A stretch of DNA of 64,000 nt, taken from the NCBI GenBank assembly GCA_030765055.1, contig CM060954.1:108726554-108790553 (forward strand), given 5' to 3'. Source of the DNA: Mantis religiosa (lineage: Eukaryota; Arthropoda; Insecta; Mantodea; Mantidae). The notes under the pieces were generated by a model that saw only the letters and a program-made list of their open reading frames with translations, did no database searches and was not told the origin of the DNA. Below are positions 23,950 through 36,141 of the stretch, piece after piece (position 1 is the stretch's first letter; the number at the start of each line of letters is the position of its first letter). The position numbers were made by a program, and so were the translations under genes.

Positions 23950-24586
23950 TTCTTAAGACGATTTCCTTCCTGAACTAAAATCCAGCATCACGATTCAGTG
24001 CGACCCTCTCGGAGGAAATGACCAAAGCCTCCTTAAATCTCCGCTCCCAGTAATGACGGCCGCACCGTGGCTCAGTGGTTAGATCGCTTGGCTCTCACCA
24101 ATGCGGCCCGTGTTCGATCCCAGGCGACCGCAAAGTGAGATTTGTGGTGGACAACATGGCGCTGGGTCGGGTTTTCTCCGGGATCCCCGGTTTTCCCCGC
24201 CATCTAATTCCACTGGTTCTCCATCTTCATCTCATGTACCATCAGTGTCATCGTCTGCTGTGCCGTATGTAGTAAATGCGGGCGTTAAACACTACACATT
24301 TCATTTTCCTGTAATGCATTTTACCAACATGATCGTTATCAAAACTATGTTCTGCCAGTCCAGGCTTCACAAGTTGCAATAAACTAATGCTTCGTTCATG
24401 TTCGTTTAATCTGGTCCTTCCGGTTTATCCTATACGGTGTCCTATATTCACAAGGAGTGCGGTACACTCCCGGAACTTGGAAGTCCAGTTTGTCTTTTAC
24501 CGGTCTCAACAGATGTTTAATCTTCGGATGTGTCTGGTGGATGGTCCTGATGTTGTATTTGGCGAAAATTCTACTGATTCTGATGG
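23950..24586 (-). pseudogene. Penelope-like element, C-terminal GIY-YIG region, split by a SINE B
   Basis: On the minus strand, right to left: HPKIKHLLRPVKDKLDFQVP, GVYRTPCEY, a degraded YIG segment, then after a frameshift HERSISLLQLVKPGLAEHSF and DNDHVGKMHY. Left of the SINE B the same frame resumes as WERRFKEALVISSERV and ALNRDAGF. The P-GvYriPC-C-(G)-x-YiGqT, EH.....SAvAEH....H and REA..I......NRd.G motifs in this order are those of PLE C-termini. The YIG residues are degraded. SINE B (24056-24310) lies inside the coding text. Confidence 0.82.
24056..24310 (+). repeat. SINE family B, full length, inserted in a PLE
   Basis: Head GCACCGTGGCTCAGTGGTTAG (A box), GTTCGATCCCAGG (B box), body to GGGCGTTAAACACTACACATT. 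It is closely similar to 10412-10655. GTAATG occurs at both edges (24050-24055 and 24311-24316), consistent with a short TSD. Removing the SINE and one GTAATG restores continuous PLE reading text on the minus strand. Confidence 0.92.
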
Positions 24587-26018
24587 TTAGATTGCATGTA
24601 AATACAGGCTGTAGCGCTAGGCATCATATCCTGGCTTGTTTCCGAGAAGATCTGGAAGAAATAAATTTTTACTGTGATAAATTCAATTAGATTTGCATTT
24701 TATTAGTTTTGTATAGAATGTCTCACCTTCAGTGTAAGAAATGAAGCTTCTAAATCATTTCTCTTTGCATTCTCGAGCCGAAATCTTTCTTTATTCATTC
24801 AGTGGCCTCTCACCGCATTTTAGGTTACATTTTATGGTTTGAAAAATTCGTTTATTTACGTGAATACTCTTTCTTCGATGTAATGTTTAAGTCCATAAAT
24901 AGTACTTTATATTATCTAAGTTGAGTTGAATACAAGCAAATAAAATTAAAAGTAGCAAAAATGTAGCTAACATAAGTTGTGGACTTCAACCACTTCTACA
25001 TTTTTTGTTTTAGTTTTGAGAAGTAAGATTTTGTCTATTGCTTGTGGTTCGGCCGTTATCAAAAATTCATTTAGAATAAATTAGGGTTATGGAGACTATT
25101 GATAGTAAAAATTTAGTTTCATATCTTAAATTATTGTAAATTAATTAAATCTGTTAACAGCGCTTTTGAAAAACTGAAGCCTTTGGAAATATTCTCATTA
25201 TTAAAGATAGTTTAGGGATTGATGATTTATTTAAAACAAATCTCCGTATCTCTCTTAAGAGAGGTTTGGTGTTTAGCAGAAATTTCGCAAACAATATTAG
25301 CTTGTTATTCATTGTAAAAAAATACATAGCTGTCATGAGGACTTCAATAAGCTCAGTGCTATTTTTTACATGAGTGAGCTTGCCTGAAAACAAATAATAA
25401 AAGCGCGTATTTGTGTCACTGGAGGATTTATCAGCCTGAAATGCTAATTAGCTGAAATGGGTCGATGCTTCCACAGTTCTATATATACGTTAACGCGCTG
25501 ATGTACGGGCGGTAGCATTCAGACACCTGGCGAGAGGAGAAAAATATTCACTCGCAGCATTTTAACAGCTATGTTGTGGCACGTAGTAGGAAGCTAGACT
25601 TTCGTGTTGGAAAAGAACATAATTTAGTTTTCGACTAAATAAAGTTAGGCTAATGACATCAGCTTCCCGTCGTACTCTTCTGCTCCAATGAGTAACGTCA
25701 AATGCAATTCACATTTAGTATTGGGTAAACTATTTTATACACAAATGCAAATCTCTTGATAGTTTTAGATGTACTGAATACCGCAGAAGTAGAACGAAAG
25801 TAAATTGTGCATAAACTTATTTTAATGGCGGCGATAAAGAAAACGTAACCATCATCAGTATGTGATGTATGGAATTGCAATATGTGCAGAGATCTTGCTG
25901 AATTGCTAGAAAATTATTCTGTAAAAATTGAAGTTTTATAATTGTTGCTGCTTTAAATTTCTTAACACTAGGCTTCAGCTTCAGATTACCTAAGGTACAA
26001 GCTTAAGTAATTCGTTTT
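24587..26018. other. nothing identified
   Basis: AT-rich. A few 60-80-codon frames with no recognised domain. The upstream part of the PLE is not present here. Confidence 0.4.
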
Positions 26019-26413
26019 AATGTAAATGTATATTGAGGAATTAATTCTTAAAGAATTAATCCTTTTAAATACATTACTCCGGTTTATGGGTGATTTTTTA
26101 ATTAATTAGAGCCAACTGAAAAATTCAATGCCACGGACGGGATTTGAACCACGGATCACCTGGTTTCCGTCCAGTCGCTCTTAACCCTTGAGCTACCATG
26201 GCCAACGTGCCGTCCTGACATTAAATTCTCCAATTGAATCATTATATTTTCCCGGTAGACCACTTAGCGTTCTCATATTCGAGATAAACATTTGTGGCGA
26301 CTTACTATTGTAAGTACTTAAATACCAGGATTTTATCGCTGAATATTTATAATGGAAATATATATTGAGGAATTAATCCTTAAAGAATTAATTTTTAAAT
26401 ACATTACTCCGGT
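26019..26413. repeat. ~60 bp direct repeats flanking a tRNA-like unit
   Basis: 26019-26083 and 26351-26413 share an almost identical stretch containing TATTGAGGAATTAAT, CTTAAAGAATTAAT and AAATACATTACTCCGGT. The two copies differ by a few substitutions and a 2-base indel. They bracket a minus-strand family C unit. This is far longer than the other duplications in the window, so it is either a tandem duplication or terminal direct repeats of a small element. Confidence 0.85.
26105..26335 (-). repeat. family C tRNA-like unit, single copy
   Basis: Minus-strand tRNA-like head GCCATGGTAGCTCAAGGGTT, anticodon-arm region CTGGACGGAAACCAGG and B-box region GGTTCAAATCCCG, followed upstream by the family C spacer with GGTCTACCGGG and AGTACTTACAATAGTAAGTCG. 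Unlike the other family C loci it is not paired with an inverted unit. Confidence 0.8.
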
Positions 26414-27420
26414 ATAATTAAGTAATTATTTTTATTTCTGAAAGCAAAATTGGAAGAAAGTATATATTAATTAGCAGGACTTACTCTACGTTCTCTTGTG
26501 CAAGCTGTTCTAGAAACGCCTTGTTTATCGATTTAAAAGTTTCCATATAAAACCTTATTGTATACTTTCTTATAAGTACATGGGATATTAATGGATTACA
26601 GTGCATTTAACGGGTAATCAAAACTTTTAGCAGCTGGTCTCTATAAGCTGGTCTTAAAATTTTGTTATCTCTGAATTTTTGGGATATAAAAGAAAAGTGT
26701 GGAAAATTCAAAGATTAATAAGAAAAGTTTCAGATATGTTCTGCTTCACAAAAATAAAATAAATTGCATGGATTAACTATATTCAGTTTATACAATACAA
26801 TTTATTTGTCGTGAAAATACTTTAATCATATGGTAATTTAGTCAAATTTGTTGGAGCTAGCTTTGAGAATATCAAAAATGTTACCATGTTTTTTTCCAAA
26901 TAAAGGGTAATTTGAATTGAGGAATACTTTTGAAAATCTTGTTGTCGTACTTTAGAGTATGTTGAATTAAATTCTAGTTTTGAATTTAATCACATTTAAC
27001 TTTTGGGTTTTGATGTTTAGAGTCTGTCAGGCCTACGCGTGCCCACACAGTGAGACCTATTTCTTGCTAAAAATGTATTTGTATGACTTCAGGGAATTTC
27101 AAAATATTTATTTGACATCAAATCGCAGTGCGAATTTTTCCTCTACTTCTTTTAAGTATGCAGTAGGGAGAATTTTTTATGAATTATAACCAAATCACAT
27201 AAACATTATTCATAAAACATATCAAGTTAGCATCATTATTACAATGATAATAAAGAGTACCAATCTCTTCGACCGTGCACTCTGACCTCACTAGTTTCTT
27301 ATTTACCATGACTTTATTTCTATTGTCATTTGTTTTCCTTGCATCTTTCAGGTGTGCTTCTCGGTTTTGTGGTATATGAGGGTGTCGGACAAATGTCGTA
27401 GTACATACTTGCTCCAAGAA
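26414..27420. other. nothing identified
   Basis: AT-rich, with no recognised frame or repeat. Confidence 0.4.
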
Positions 27421-27654
27421 CGCCTCGGTAGCGTAGATGCTAGCATGTCTGCCTCTCGTTCAAGAGATCTCTAGTTCGAATCTCGGTCAGGATGCATTAC
27501 CTGGGTAAGGTTTTATCCAGGGTTCTCCCTTATCCTAAAAGACGAATGTTTGATAACTCTAAGCATCATTGACGTTGGGCCCATTTGAACATCATTTCAC
27601 CCATTTCATTAATGGTCCGATATTACTTAAAAGTTAAAGGACGTAAATTACAAA

Positions 27655-27655
<1 letters not shown>
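27421..27655 (+). repeat. SINE family A, diverged
   Basis: Head CGCCTCGGTAGCGTAGATGC, B box AGTTCGAATCTCGG, body TAAGGTTTTATCCAGGG, end GGACGTAAATTACAAAA. The tail passes into a GA microsatellite. Confidence 0.9.
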
Positions 27656-27721
<66 letters not shown>

Positions 27722-27733
27722 AAGAGAGAGAGT
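27656..27733. repeat. (GA)n/(GAAA)n microsatellite on a SINE tail
   Basis: GAGAGAAA-type units immediately after the SINE A tail. The Arg/Glu-rich frame through it is an artefact. Confidence 0.95.
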
Positions 27734-28950
27734 TCAAAAGTGCTACTACTGGACACTAGAGAGCAGCTTGATGGACGGGCATCTCCAGTGCGCCACCTTT
27801 TTAATTTTTTTACATGAATATGAATGATGCATATTAGGTTTTACATGTTTTCTCACATTTCCTTCCTTTGTGAACGCAACGGAAAATATTTTTTTCCATG
27901 GCTACATTCTTTATGTGCTAATTTACTCTGTACTTGGTTAAAATATATTAAAATATATATAATTCTAGTAACCTCGCATCCAGTCTAAAAATGAAGTTGT
28001 ACAATTATTTTCCTTAGATGTAATTACATAGAAAGCCATTAAACTAGGATTCATAGTTATTATTGTGTTTTCTGCCAATAATATTTAACAAAACAATAAA
28101 TCATAAGCCTAATGCATTCACTCCATCTATTTCTTTTGGCGTATGGTGGCCGAAATAAATAAATGAAATAGGTAAATAAATAAATAATTGGGCTTGAGAT
28201 TAAAACCAATCTTAATCATGTATGTCATGGAAAATGCTGCAGTAAATCATTTTCGAAAATGTATCGAAAGTAGTAATAGAACATGAAATCTTTGAAACGC
28301 AGGTAAAGTTTCAACATTGGACGTGAATATATACCAAAATAAAGTTTTACAAACTAATTGATCTGTTGATGATAGTGTTTGGTATCGAGTTATTTGGTAA
28401 TTCATTAAAAACACGAAAACAGGAATACATGTTTGAAAGTTGAGATTTCACCCGAGGTGTAAGGTCCACCAAAATAGATAAGAAATTATGATACTCAAAA
28501 GGAGCTAGGGATATATCAGGGATATAGATACGTTTTTGAAACCAATGATAAATATCTAAGAGCAGATTGTATTCCAACCAATAATTACATTCTGATATTC
28601 CTCTAGAAATAATATACTGAGTCTTTGCTAAATAGCATAGAAAAACAATTTTACTAAAATACCCTTCTGGGTGTGTTCGTTTATCTGTGTGTGTTGAAAA
28701 AATAAGTTAAAAACGAAAAGTCCATTATCGTCAAAGATGCGACGTGAAGTTTTAAAAAATCTCTGAAATTAAACTACTTCAGAAATACCTACAACAATTC
28801 TGAATAAAATACCACATGCTTGAAAGATTTTCATAAGAAATAAAATATATACCTTAAATTATCTGTAGATAATTCTTTTATTCTTAGTGGCTTTTGTAAT
28901 TTTGAAAAAATTAAGAGGCACACACAATCCTATACAAAACAGTAGATGTG
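27734..28950. other. nothing identified
   Basis: AT-rich; no supported feature. Confidence 0.4.
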
Positions 28951-30043
28951 TTTAAGGTGAGAAGGTACTTCACCTGGGGTTGAAATTCACTTTTTTATTT
29001 TTACATTTAATCATAGTGTCATCCCTCTAGATTACAAATATAAAGTTAAAAAGTTCATTGAAGCAATATTTTATACCTAATTTGTTAATTATATTAGTGG
29101 GTGTTAGGTTTTTGCCACGCCCCTTTTCGTAAGCCTTCAGAAAATCGATTGTAACTTCTGTAATACTGAACAGATATTACTGAACTAAGCCTTGTTTTAT
29201 CAGGGATCTTTCAAGCTTTCTGCAGCTACCACTGTAACTTCAATGATGCCAGTTTTTCTTTTGTTTTTTTGAACAGTTATTTGTTCTGAATAATATTTTG
29301 TACTAGTTATTGGTGAATATATGATATGGATGGTCCAAAGGCATTTGGAAAGAGACGTTTTACAGGCAATCGTTTTACTAAAAGCAGACCAATAAATGTG
29401 GAAAATATAAACATAATGGAAAATGAAACCACATGCAATATTGAGGTTAGTAGGTCCAGTTCAACAATACATGTGCTAATCGTGACAGTAGCCATATACA
29501 GAAATTGATGACCTGCGAGTCCTGAAAGCAGATAAAATGGTTGAAGAATGGACCAAGAAGGCAAGAAAAATGAAAAAGAACTTGAAAAGAACAGGTGAGA
29601 ATGCTGAGGTTGAAGACTATGCAGCAGAAATGTTCTGACTCATGTGAGAAGTGAGTAATCAATATATAAACCTTAAAGCTGTTTTTCCCAGTTTCACATT
29701 TTTTCAAGTTCCGATACACATTTTTAATAACTAATCAACCAAAACATATGAATCTTTGTGTGTATTAAGCAGACTAATAAGAATAATAAGAAGAAGGTAT
29801 TTTTCTCTGACATTTATAATACTTGCTTAAAAAATTAAATAACCTGAAATTTCAGTGTTTTTTTACAAAAACTAAAAAGGTTATAACAAATTTTCAGTAC
29901 AAAATTTTCAAATAATAATAGACATTATTAAAGATAAAGGCCTGAAAATTTTCATGTACATATCAATAATAATTACTTAGTAATGTGGACACAAAAATCA
30001 TGGAAATAGCATTGTAAAGATAGACAGTACCTTCTTAACTTAA
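28951..30043 (+). mobile_element. MULE-like non-autonomous element
   Basis: Inverted ends: TTTAAGGTGAGAAGGTACT on the left and, in reverse complement, TTTAAGTTAAGAAGGTACT on the right, 17 of 19 matching, ~1.09 kb apart. The interior holds only what looks like the first and last parts of a MULE-type transposase. A 9 bp duplication, expected for Mutator elements, is not obvious, so the exact ends are uncertain. Confidence 0.5.
29326..29637 (+). pseudogene. MULE-like transposase remnant: N-terminus joined to C-terminus
   Basis: The first frame starts MDGPKAFGKRRFTGNRFTKS. The FxGNRxTK signature near the N-terminus is one I associate with insect MULE (Phantom-type) proteins. A stop at 29508 is followed directly by another open stretch rich in Lys/Arg (EEWTKKARKMKKNLKR) ending in EDYAAEMF and a stop, which resembles the short acidic-aromatic C-terminus of the same family. 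The catalytic core, several hundred residues, is absent. The family assignment is from recall of motifs and is moderate. Confidence 0.45.
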
Positions 30044-31439
30044 AGCATACAGTGTATTAAAATAATATTTTTGTAGCATTATATATTTATGAAAAATTAT
30101 TTATTATTGAATTTTCAAATGATTACCTAAACTTTTATGAAGCTGAAGATTCCCGTTCCGTTTTTCCGTGGTCATGCAAAGAGACCGGATTTTCAAAGCC
30201 ATCCCATTGTGAGTCTATATATAAACACAAAGTGACGGATTTCAAAACAGGCTATACAGGGAAGTGTTTCAGTACTCCTCGATAGCAAAGAAATAAACTT
30301 TCCATACTCACTGTACGTAAATGGCAGCTATGACATACCCGGCAGTAGAGTAGAGAGGAATGTCAGAATTTGATAGCAGGTAATCAGCAACGTGGCGTCA
30401 CCGAAACGGTTTGCTGTTACCCTTCCTTCAAACAGAACAATTAGAGCATGAACGTTACTTTCTTTCCCGAACTTTGGAATTTAGCTAGATTCTCTTGTTG
30501 TCTGCTTTTGTCCATAGAACTCTGTCGTTTACTAAAAGATAAAGCATGTGCCAGAAAACAGTACTCTTTTTTGCTTGTTCTTGTTGTATGTTTTTGTTGC
30601 TATTTTCGTTGTCCCGCTTGAAAGGCTACAAACGGAGTACGAAAAGGGCAACCTCAAAAGAACAGGAATTCCACTGGAGTTCCAGCCGACTAATCAAGGT
30701 TTGTGAAACGCGCGGCATTGTGCGAGTTCTCCACCATTCCTTGTGTATGTGCCCTTTTTTCACGTGTGCACGCCCTTTATCCTTCTGGCTGCTCATCTTC
30801 AAGAACAGTTTAATACCCTAGAGGGTACTTCACTATAAGTTCATGAATTATTTTGTCATTATATTAAAAACACGATATCCTGTAATCTGGGACACGGGAT
30901 TGTTTAGAAGAAATCATTTATTATGGTTCATTCATATGAATTTTCTTTATCCACTTGCGTCACGTTTTGTACATACTCTCTAAAGCAGCTTTAAAGATCT
31001 TATCCCTATAAATACTTCGTGGTAATATACCACTGTGAAGCAATACCAACAGAATCTGGTTATTAAAATTGGCTTTTAAATTCCGTGTTCTTTTACAATA
31101 GTGATAAATAAATGAATAGTGTTTTTTCACTTAATAGTTGTTAAGTATAAAGAAAATAAAGAGGAATTAACATTTGGAAAGGTTCTGATGAAGTGAACGT
31201 TTTAAAAATAAACTAAAACAAATAATAAAAGTAATATGTATATTTTAAAAAGTCCTCTCCTAAGTTTAGCTTAAGAAAATTGTATATTACATCAACAGTA
31301 GCATTGTTTTCTAAATGCGCTTTGATAAAATAAGGTATTTGGTTCTTATTTTTTATTTTTCTTATTTAACAGATTTTTCATGATTTCCGTTTATTTTCTT
31401 ATCTGTTTACCTAGTTTCACAAATATTCACTATACACAT
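30044..31439. other. no gene supported
   Basis: Less AT-rich from 30140 to 30830. A TATA-like TATATATAA occurs at 30216-30225 but nothing supports a transcript. The 91-codon frame at 30546-30821 has no domain I recognise. Confidence 0.4.
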
Positions 31440-31535
31440 AAAGACCCCTGCCCAAGGCGGGACTCGAACCTACGAGCCTCTACGTGGCGGAACGCTAGAG
31501 ACATACGCTTTAGCGACCATGGCTACGAGGGCCGG
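31440..31535 (-). repeat. tRNA-derived repeat, class II tRNA-like
   Basis: Minus strand: GCCATGGTCGCTAAAGCG (D-arm and A box) and GTAGGTTCGAGTCCCGCC (B box). The ~83 nt spacing and the D-arm wording resemble tRNA-Ser/Leu with a long variable arm. The unpaired ends and missing acceptor complement argue against a working tRNA gene. A relative lies at 61205-61385. Confidence 0.6.
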
Positions 31536-31794
31536 CTTTCTGGTACATTCACGAGTGTGTTCATTGCTTTCGTCGATAACGGCTATGAGTGCTGCAAACC
31601 CGCGGAGCAGGGATGAGAGAGAAGTTGCCACGCAGTCAACGGTCATATAAGTTTAGAAGAAATTCCCACAAGTTGAAGTAAATAACCTTTTCATTTAAGG
31701 CGCCAGAATAGAGCAATTGTTTCATTTGCATTTCTTATATTGGGAGTCCTTTGTTTGATTCCCGTTCTGCTGCGTCCATTTTAAGTCAGTCCCA

Positions 31795-32660
31795 ATCAAA
31801 AGTAGAATCAGACCGAAAAATTCAATGCCATAGTCGGGATTTGAACCACGGATTTTCTGGTCTCCGTCCAGTCGCTCTAACCATTGGGTTACTATGCCAA
31901 CGTGCCGATATGACATTAAATTCTCTGACTCGTATTTTTCCCGGTAAACCATTTAGGAGTTCTCATAAACACATGAGACAACTACCATAATGGTGACTTA
32001 CAATATGTAAGTACTTTAAGGCCCGGGCTTTATAGTTAACCACTATTATGTCAATTAGTGGAAATTAATTATTCTTTCACACTGGCCATGTGTAGGCTAA
32101 ATTGTGGAAACGTAGAGTCAGACTGAAAAATTCAATGCCATAGCCGGAATTTGAACCACAGATCTTGGGGTCTCCGTCTAGCCCCTCTAACCATTGAGCT
32201 ACTATGGCCAACGTGCCGATATGATATTAAATTCTCCAACTGACTCGTGGTTCCAATCCCGGCTATGGCATTGAAATTTTCAGTCTCACTCTACGTTTGC
32301 ACAATTTAGCCTACACACGGCCAGTGTGAAAGAACAATTAATTACCAGTAATTGACCTAATCGTGGTTAACTATAAAGCCCGGGCCTTAAAGTTCTTGTA
32401 TGTTATAAGTCGCCATTAAGGTAGTTGTCTCGTGTGTTTATGAGAACTCTTAAATATTTTACCGGGAAAAATACGAGTCAATTGGAGAATTTAATGTCAT
32501 ATCGGCACGTTGGCCCTAGTAGCTCAATGGTTAGAGCGGCTGGACGGAGACCAGAAGATCCGTGGTTCAAATCCCGGCCATGGCATTTAATTTTTCAGTC
32601 TGACTTTACGTTTCCAGAATTTAGCCTACACATAGCCAGTGTGAAAGAACAATTGATTTC
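31795..32660. repeat. family C palindrome, copy 1
   Basis: Two minus-oriented units (tRNA-like cores near 31840-31905 and 32150-32215) face a plus-oriented arm (32245-32660, tRNA-like core near 32513-32586). The arms repeat the same blocks inverted: GCCTACACACGGCCAGTGTG, GCCCGGGCCTTAAAGT, AAGTCGCCATTAAGG, GAGAATTTAATGTCAT, GGTTCAAATCCCGG. The centre is near 32243, inside the tRNA-like B-box region. The arms are about 400 bp and about 90% alike by eye. The tRNA-like cores have A- and B-box sequence and a GCCATGG/CCATGGC acceptor-type pairing. No clean TSD was found. Confidence 0.85.
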
Positions 32661-33524
32661 TATCCCTAATTAAGTTTTCTCAAGAAAACTAACCAACAAA
32701 AGTATCCGCAAGGCCGAAACCGGTTCAATGTTTTCATGGTTAAAGATGTATATATTATAATTTGACCGTTATCAGACTACCAGTAGCAAGCTTAGTTGCC
32801 TGAATGTCTTCAGCTAAGAAACTGGGAGTATAGTCGTCCTTGGAGCGTTAGAAACATCAGTTTCAGTTAAATGTTATACCGTCCACGTAATATGACTCTG
32901 TGTACTGATCATTACCAAGAATTTAGTATTAGAAGAGACTACAACTATATTTATAGCAGAATATTAACTACTGACTTTAGAAATCACTTATTGGTTTTGA
33001 TGACATGTCTTTCAATATTCGGTTTTAATTTTTGTTGCCTGGAAACCTCATTAACTTCCTGATTAACCTCCTCCTTCAAACTTCAGGGTTCTTTGGTTTT
33101 CTAATCAAGAAACAATTTTTGTGTCACATTTGGCTGGTGCACAATCATTATATAGTCTATTAATGTAATGAAATTTAGTTTAATAGTAACTATAGTAGGC
33201 TACTCTAAAAAAAAGTAGAGAGAACAATAAATGTGTTCTACCTGAAACTTCGACACAGAGATCTAATGAGAAACATGAGTTTTGAGTCCCTGTTAAAGCT
33301 CAACGCATTTAAGTGTTCGTACGCGAATGTGTGTATTTTAATATCATAGTTCAAAAACGAAAAGACTGAAAGGATTTTAATACCACAAATATTTTCTACA
33401 AAATTATCCACGCTAGATTATTATGAGTTGGTGATTTTTCTCAGTAGCCCAAAGGTTTTTATATGTAAAATATACGTTTTGGATATTCGAATTAAAAATG
33501 AAGTATATATTCTGATTTATCTGG
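32661..33524. other. nothing identified
   Basis: GGCCGAAACCGG near 32712 recalls the ends of some retroelements but stands alone. Otherwise AT-rich. Confidence 0.35.
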
Positions 33525-33534
33525 AGTAGTCCTT

Positions 33535-33771
33535 CTTTTGCAATTTACGTCCTCTAACGATAAGTCATATCGGGCGGTGAATTAAACTGGTGAAATGATG
33601 CTCAAATGAGTCCAGAGTCCATTGAGTTTAGAGTTACCCGACATTCGTCTTTCAGGTTAAGAAACCCCCGGAAAAACCTTATCTAGTTAACTCACCCTGA
33701 CCGAGTTTCGAACTCGGGACCTCTTGAACGTGAGGCAGACATGCTACCATCTATGCTACCGTGGCGGGAGA
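33535..33771 (-). repeat. SINE family A, full length with TSD
   Basis: Minus orientation: head CGCCACGGTAGCATAGATGG, B box GAGTTCGAAACTCGG, 3' end GGACGTAAATTGCAAAAG. The duplication AGTAGTCCTT at 33525-33534 and 33772-33781 is perfect. Confidence 0.92.
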
Positions 33772-33781
33772 AGTAGTCCTT

Positions 33782-36141
33782 GAATTTAGGTGTTTTCTGA
33801 ATGCATTTTATAACACATAAACGGTAATAAATAGATATAAACCTAAAGAAAAAAAAAGATATCGTCAAGTTAAGCAATTCAAATTCGCCATTCACCATTT
33901 CCCATATATTCTTTACTATTAAGTTTTAAATGCCTGAAGTGCAAACTGGCAAGGCAGTTTTCTCTCTTGATCATAGAAAGAGAACCGAATTACAAAACTC
34001 AGCTCGTTTTAAGCCCACTGTTTCCTTTATTCCTTCGTATTTATGTGATAATGTATAATTAAAGTGTTTTATAAAATGTTTATCTTCATTAAATTGAAGG
34101 TATTAACCTCGGTAATAATTACAATGAATATGATACACATATCTAACATTTTTATATATTTTGTAATAGCCTTACTGTATCATAAACTTAATTTTTATTT
34201 CCATGGATCCATATTATTCATAAACATATGTACAGTTTCTTAAACATTCAATCAAATCCCACATATTTTCTCATGACTTTGATGGATGTCATTATGAATG
34301 TAAGAATATGTAGTATTGAGTTAAAGAAAATACTAATAATATTATAAAAGGAGAGGATATTCCCATATTGAGTACGTAGTATAGGCATGTTTCCTGGAAA
34401 ATCGATAGAGATGTCTGGAGCTTGACATGGGATTAATCATAGACATTATCTTTGTCAACAGTCACATGGAACTATGGCATCTGTCATGTCGGATGAGCAA
34501 GGATCCACAGAGTCAGGACTCCATGTGTTGCACAATTCAAAGGTTACCTTCGGCGGCCATTCTATCAAACATTGTCCAAATTACAATTTGAAATATATAT
34601 CCATGGGCAGCCATAGCAAGGCCTATATTGTCGTATGATAGTACGGAAAAGTAAGAACATTCCATGGAGGTAAATTTGTAAGTTATTGTTAAAGGATAAT
34701 TGGTATTTTATTGCTTTATAACAAGCATTTAAATTACAATTGTGTCACTTGTGACGACAAAAGTATTTATAGAAAATGCATGCTGAAAGTTCTACACGAA
34801 CTAATGCTATAATTTACCAGTAGTTTGTGTCTCCCATAACAGTAATATATTTTCATATATTCCCCAAATGATTACGTAAGAGACTCAGGTAGTACGTTTA
34901 TAATTTTATAATCACGCTATCTTTTAAAAGCATTTTAAAATCGAAGAACCCCAAAACAATAAACAAGGCTTTCTCATTTCTTTATACTTTCATTTTAGCT
35001 TTAGGCTTCCCGTGAAAGCTTCAAGTCTTACATCAGGATGAATATAACAAATTGAAAATATAGAACAAGAAGGTTAATCCCTATAAAAATTAGGTACATG
35101 TTTGAAACCTGTTTGTGTTTATGGATGCATTACCATAGTGATAGAAGTTCATATTTCTAAAATGGAAATGTGAATGTTTAGTTCTTATACTGGTGAACTG
35201 GTGAATTGCATAATCTATAAAATGCTATCCTTTATAACGAATAAACGCTAAAATGAAGAGAAAAGGCAAGAAAATATGCCCTCGTTATATGTCAGAATTA
35301 TTATGTTAATTTGTTCTATCAAGCTTCATTTGTTTTGAATCTGTATACACACTTTTTCCGACCATTACTTTGGATGTATGAGTCGATCAAAAATATATAC
35401 ATTAATCAAATCACCTAATTAAATATATGATAAAGTTAAGTCCTATGTGCACATGTTAAGTTACATAACTCTCAATTCACACGCAGTGTCGGTCAGAGAA
35501 TATACCCTATAGCAGTTCTGTGGATTTTGCATTTACGGTTATTTCGGTTGCTCAAATAGCAAAGCTCGAACCGAGAAAATTCCGGGAATTGAAGTCATAA
35601 CAACTGTTTACAATGCAGAGGTGGCGTGACCACTGTTAGTGCGGCCACGATCGCTGCCAGTCCATTAAACCTCACACCCTCGCTCTTGGCATGACGTCAC
35701 AGGCAATCTGCAATAATGGAGCTAAACTATTGTTTAATCAATGTTGAAATTAAATTAGTATATTTTTGTAGATAACAATAACAAAATACTGCCCATACTA
35801 CGTAATGTAAAGTAAAAGCAAATATTCCTCATACTGCAAATTGTAAAGTAAATTAAATGAGCTTTTGAATATATAATGTAAATATATTTCTTGTTCCTTT
35901 TGTTAGAACATGAAACAAAATACATATTTATTTAATATTTTAATTAAATCATATTAATTCTATCTCCCTTTGTAGTAATTAATGATTACGAAGTAACTTT
36001 ACGATTGTGGCTACACTGACACGAGTATTAATTTGTGGTCGTTAAGGCAGAAGGTTCTAGGAAATGCGAGGCCAGATACCCCAGGACTCCGTGAACTGAA
36101 ATACTTTCCTAGCTTTCTCTCGGTCCTCATAACTGTAAAAT
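33782..36141. other. no gene supported
   Basis: AT-rich except for a CG-richer patch at 35560-35710. A CTGATG...GAAGC-type motif on the minus strand near 35035-35005 faintly recalls PLE ends. Confidence 0.4.

Noticed and set aside
27585..27827. Arg/Glu-rich frame
   Set aside because: Translation of a GA microsatellite on a SINE tail; the similar frames at 59024-59277 come from the (TC)n run.
30216..30225. TATATATAA as a core promoter
   Set aside because: AT-rich background, no supported transcript or initiator context.
32513..32586. Apparent tRNA gene (also near 43508 and 55019)
   Set aside because: Promoter boxes and an acceptor-like pairing exist, but the T-stem pairs poorly and the unit is repeated within family C, so these are tRNA-derived repeats.
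35005..35040. Minus-strand CTGATG...GAAGC as a second hammerhead
   Set aside because: GAAAC core and paired stems are not present.
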